The position numbers were made by a program, and so were the translations under genes. From Graphilbum fragrans (lineage: Eukaryota > Ascomycota > Sordariomycetes > Ophiostomatales > Ophiostomataceae): a stretch of DNA of 64,000 bases. Shown in pieces: positions 61,649 to 64,000 of this stretch. The notes under the pieces were generated by a model that saw only the letters and a list, made by a program, of their open reading frames with translations, did no database searches and was not told the origin of the DNA. Within the stretch, counting starts at the first letter, position 1, and each line of letters opens with the position of its first letter. The stretch is taken from positions 1 to 64,000 of the forward strand of contig LLKO01000051.1 of NCBI GenBank assembly GCA_001513895.1. Reading direction: 5' to 3'.

Positions 61649-62796
61649 GGCTGCGTGGCGAATGCTGGAGAGCTGCAGAAGAGAAACAAGAGCCGCAAAT
61701 CCTACAGCCAGCAAGTTGCGAAAGAAACAAAAACCAAGGCGCTGCCCGCTAGCCGGATGGAGCGGTCCCAAAGGAAAGGGCACAAGCGAAACAAGAAGAA
61801 AATGGGACGAGTGGCCAGACGCGACAAAGACGTGCCAGCTCCCGCCGAACTGCTTTGGAATGCAGCCAATTGACTCCGTAAACCAGCGGTGCCACAAAGG
61901 GAGAGAAATACAGTGATCCGAAACACAGAGCTATTACCAACAGGCCGTGCAGCGTCAACGGCGATGTCGCATGGCACTCGAGAGAAGAAGAAAAGCCTGG
62001 CAGCCGGCTGTGATGCGAGACGAAAAGAGAAAAGTTGGCTGCGGTCAGGGAGAGAAGAGAGTCGTGATGTCACATGCAATTCTCCAGCGTGTTTCCAGGA
62101 GGAGCTACGGGTAGCACCAAAAGCCCGTAGTTGCGCTAACAGAAAGTACCAGGATATATTAGGTTTAGCGTTTAGTGATACAGTCTAGTCCCAATTTGGA
62201 CATTTTCTACCACAACCACAACAACTTGTGTAAGTCAGTTGTCACCAGTTACCGGGCACAAACGGTCGTACTGATGATGCACATCCTTGATTGATAGCTG
62301 CGGTCGCTTGATTAATGTAGTATGCAGTCGCACTTTTCGGTCCCAGCTCCTTTACTCGTTCGTTCGCACAAAAGATGCAACTCGACGGGTTTTTGAATAT
62401 GTACGTTTACGAGTCTCAGCCAAGTGCTTGAAAGAAAGAAAACTACGTCAACGACTGGGAATTGCTGTGTCGCCGCTAAAGCTTTTTTTTTCTTTTCTTT
62501 GGCCTTTTTGCCTGATGCCTATGTGTTTTCTGGGGCTCGTAAAAACATGGGTCTGTAATCAATTTGTCCTAAGAGGGTTCAATGTAGGCAGACGCCAATA
62601 GCTAGGAGTGGTTGAGGGAGGCGAATAAATAAGAATAAATAACTTTTACTGCACAGCGCATAGAACAATGCCCAATAAATTTTCAGCAGCATTAAATACA
62701 AAAGAGGTATCTATATGGAAATTGCGTGTGGAGCGATACAGGAGTAAATAACAAGAGGCCCAGCTGCCATAGCACTCGTAGAAATATTCCGCACGT
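61649..62796. other. Intergenic
   Basis: No gene is seen. It includes the 5' flank of the lipase gene (with one CTCCGTA at 61874) and AT-rich DNA towards the kinase relic. Confidence 0.5.
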
Positions 62797-63639
62797 CTAC
62801 TGCTGGTTATCATCCTCAACAAGACACTTGCTGTTGACACGCTCGCACAGTTCCTCGGCTGATACTATCTTCTGCTGCCAACAATCCATGATGGCCTCAC
62901 CCAGCGGACCAGTGACAGCCGGATATTGTTTTTTCAAACCGGCCTGCTCCACCTCGTCGTCAGGTACGTCGGCAAGCGGAGGCTACTCTAAAAAAACAAA
63001 GTAGAGCGTCGAGCCCAGTGCAAACAGGTCCTCAGCCACCGCCGGTGGCTTCTGCGGTGTCCAGGCCGGGCCCGGCAGCGTGTGCCGCACAGCCGCACAT
63101 ACGGTGGCGGGCGCGCCGTCGACCGACGAACCCCCAAAATCGCCGATTCGTAGATCCAGAGCAGCATCGACTAGAAAGTTGTGCGGTCCGATGTCACAGT
63201 GGATTACGCCAGCCTCGTGTGATAACTGTACGGCTTCGGCTGCTTGAGCGGCCCACCGTAGTTTTTGTTTGGTTGGGATGAATCCCTGGTGCTTTTGCAC
63301 ATGGTTTTTAAGCGTGCTGTTCGCCATGTATTCCAAAGTGATTGTGTGTGCCACATGATCCCAGCGTTTCATCTCGACAAGTCGCGGGTGTCGGCCGAGG
63401 CGTTGGTAGATGGACGCCTCGACGGCCATCCCTGCACGGCATATATCCTGGCGTGACAGCCCACGAACAAGCAGCGGAGACTTGATGATGTCACCTGACG
63501 GCAGCCGCTCGACGAGTGACGTCGAGCCTCCTGCAATGAACTCGCCCGTGCCTTTGATAACATTGTCGATAGTGCGACCATGAGACGTCTCGTCACTAGG
63601 AAGGTTGGCGTTAGCCGATGCTGAATCAATCCTTAGCAT
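62797..63639 (-). pseudogene. Small protein kinase interrupted by an in-frame TAG
   Basis: The frame from ATG 63639 encodes a compact kinase. It has a Gly-rich loop (GTGEFIAGGSTSLV), a Lys in GDIIKSP, a helix C Glu in VEASIYQRL, a catalytic loop HCDIGPHN (HxD...N kept), and GDFGGSS. It stops at TAG 62985-62983, just after ALGSTLYFVFLE. The same frame then continues for 61 codons to TAG 62799-62797 (PPLADVPDDEVEQAGLKKQY, MDCWQQKIVSAEELCERV), which is the expected C-lobe end. The kinase therefore seems to be broken by one nonsense change, such as CAG to TAG; readthrough or sequence error are alternatives. It resembles small fungal-specific kinases; targets unknown. An 18-bp palindrome lies about 280 bases upstream. 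Confidence 0.7.
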
Positions 63640-64000
63640 TTCCTAGTAAAGCAGTCAAAAGATGAAGTAAATAAGCAGAACGCACTGTTTGCACCAGAGT
63701 CTAAGGTTGCCTCTAAGGATTTCATTTCATCACTAAAATAGCCTAAGCACACATTATGGTTAGGTTTGGGAAGTCCACGACTTTTTATTGAAAATTGACA
63801 ACTAACAACGCTGCTCTTTGGACATGAACTTGACTAAGCCTTTGCCTTCAAAAATGACCTTATCGAACACAGTACGTTGTCAAATTACAAGTGAGGGGCT
63901 AATCCATTAAAACAAACACTCCGCTCGAGCGGAGTTAGATGACTTTCCTTAATAACCAATGGCCCACGACAGCCCTGTTTTCAATCATGTATCTACAGTT
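63640..64000. other. AT-rich 5' flank of the kinase
   Basis: No gene is seen up to the end of the window. It contains the 18-bp palindrome listed separately. Confidence 0.5.
63918..63935. promoter_or_regulatory. 18-bp perfect palindrome with CCG-N6-CGG core
   Basis: ACTCCGCTCGAGCGGAGT is a perfect inverted repeat in otherwise AT-rich DNA. Its CCG and CGG triplets, six bases apart, have the form of an everted site for a Zn2Cys6 dimer. It lies upstream of the minus-strand kinase gene. Function is inferred. Confidence 0.45.

Noticed and set aside
25104..62985. Reassignment of TAG as a sense codon
   Set aside because: Several intact genes in the window (MTG1, IVD, MCCB, alcohol dehydrogenase, pepsin-fold gene) end at TAG exactly where their families end.
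1..64000. tRNA and rRNA genes
   Set aside because: I looked by eye for GTTCRANNC-type T-arms with matching acceptor stems and found none convincing; a covariance-model scan would be decisive.

Overview
The window looks like nuclear DNA of a filamentous ascomycete (Pezizomycotina, most likely Sordariomycetes). Genes are single transcription units on both strands. Many carry one to three short introns (48-118 nt, one of 429 nt) with GT...AG ends and CTAAC/CTGAC-like branch sites. Coding DNA is GC-rich, promoters are CT-rich, and the protein families are typically fungal (CFEM/GPI wall protein, Cti6, Tgl1-like lipase, GT61 transferase). The genus cannot be fixed from sequence alone. All exon joins below were done by hand from splice signals and reading frame.

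Left part (1-18 kb): a spliced low-complexity hypothetical protein; Vms1, a peptidyl-tRNA hydrolase of ribosome quality control; a 7.6-kb gene-poor stretch packed with the short word CTCCGTA/TACGGAG; a secreted GPI-anchored CFEM protein; and Mtg1, a mitochondrial ribosome-assembly GTPase.

Middle (18-47 kb): Cti6 (PHD subunit of the Rpd3L deacetylase) on the minus strand; a conserved hypothetical protein whose frame continues beyond an in-frame TAG; a 1766-residue disordered protein; a mitochondrial-type short-chain dehydrogenase; a second gene-poor stretch; an 876-residue Gln-rich protein; and a divergent pair, methylcrotonoyl-CoA carboxylase beta subunit and isovaleryl-CoA dehydrogenase. This pair encodes two consecutive leucine-degradation enzymes that share a 444-nt promoter.

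Right part (47-64 kb), more accessory in character: a GT61 glycosyltransferase; a single-pass membrane pepsin-fold protein without catalytic aspartates; a decayed C-terminal half of an NLR/STAND-type protein; a relic of a second copy of the pepsin-fold gene tail; a zinc alcohol dehydrogenase whose stop codon lies in a 40-bp tandem repeat; a membrane dipeptidase; a Tgl1-like steryl ester hydrolase; and a small protein kinase interrupted by TAG. Decay in this arm (three damaged genes in 11 kb) suggests duplication followed by mutation. No tRNA, rRNA, transposase, CRISPR array or viral gene was recognised.
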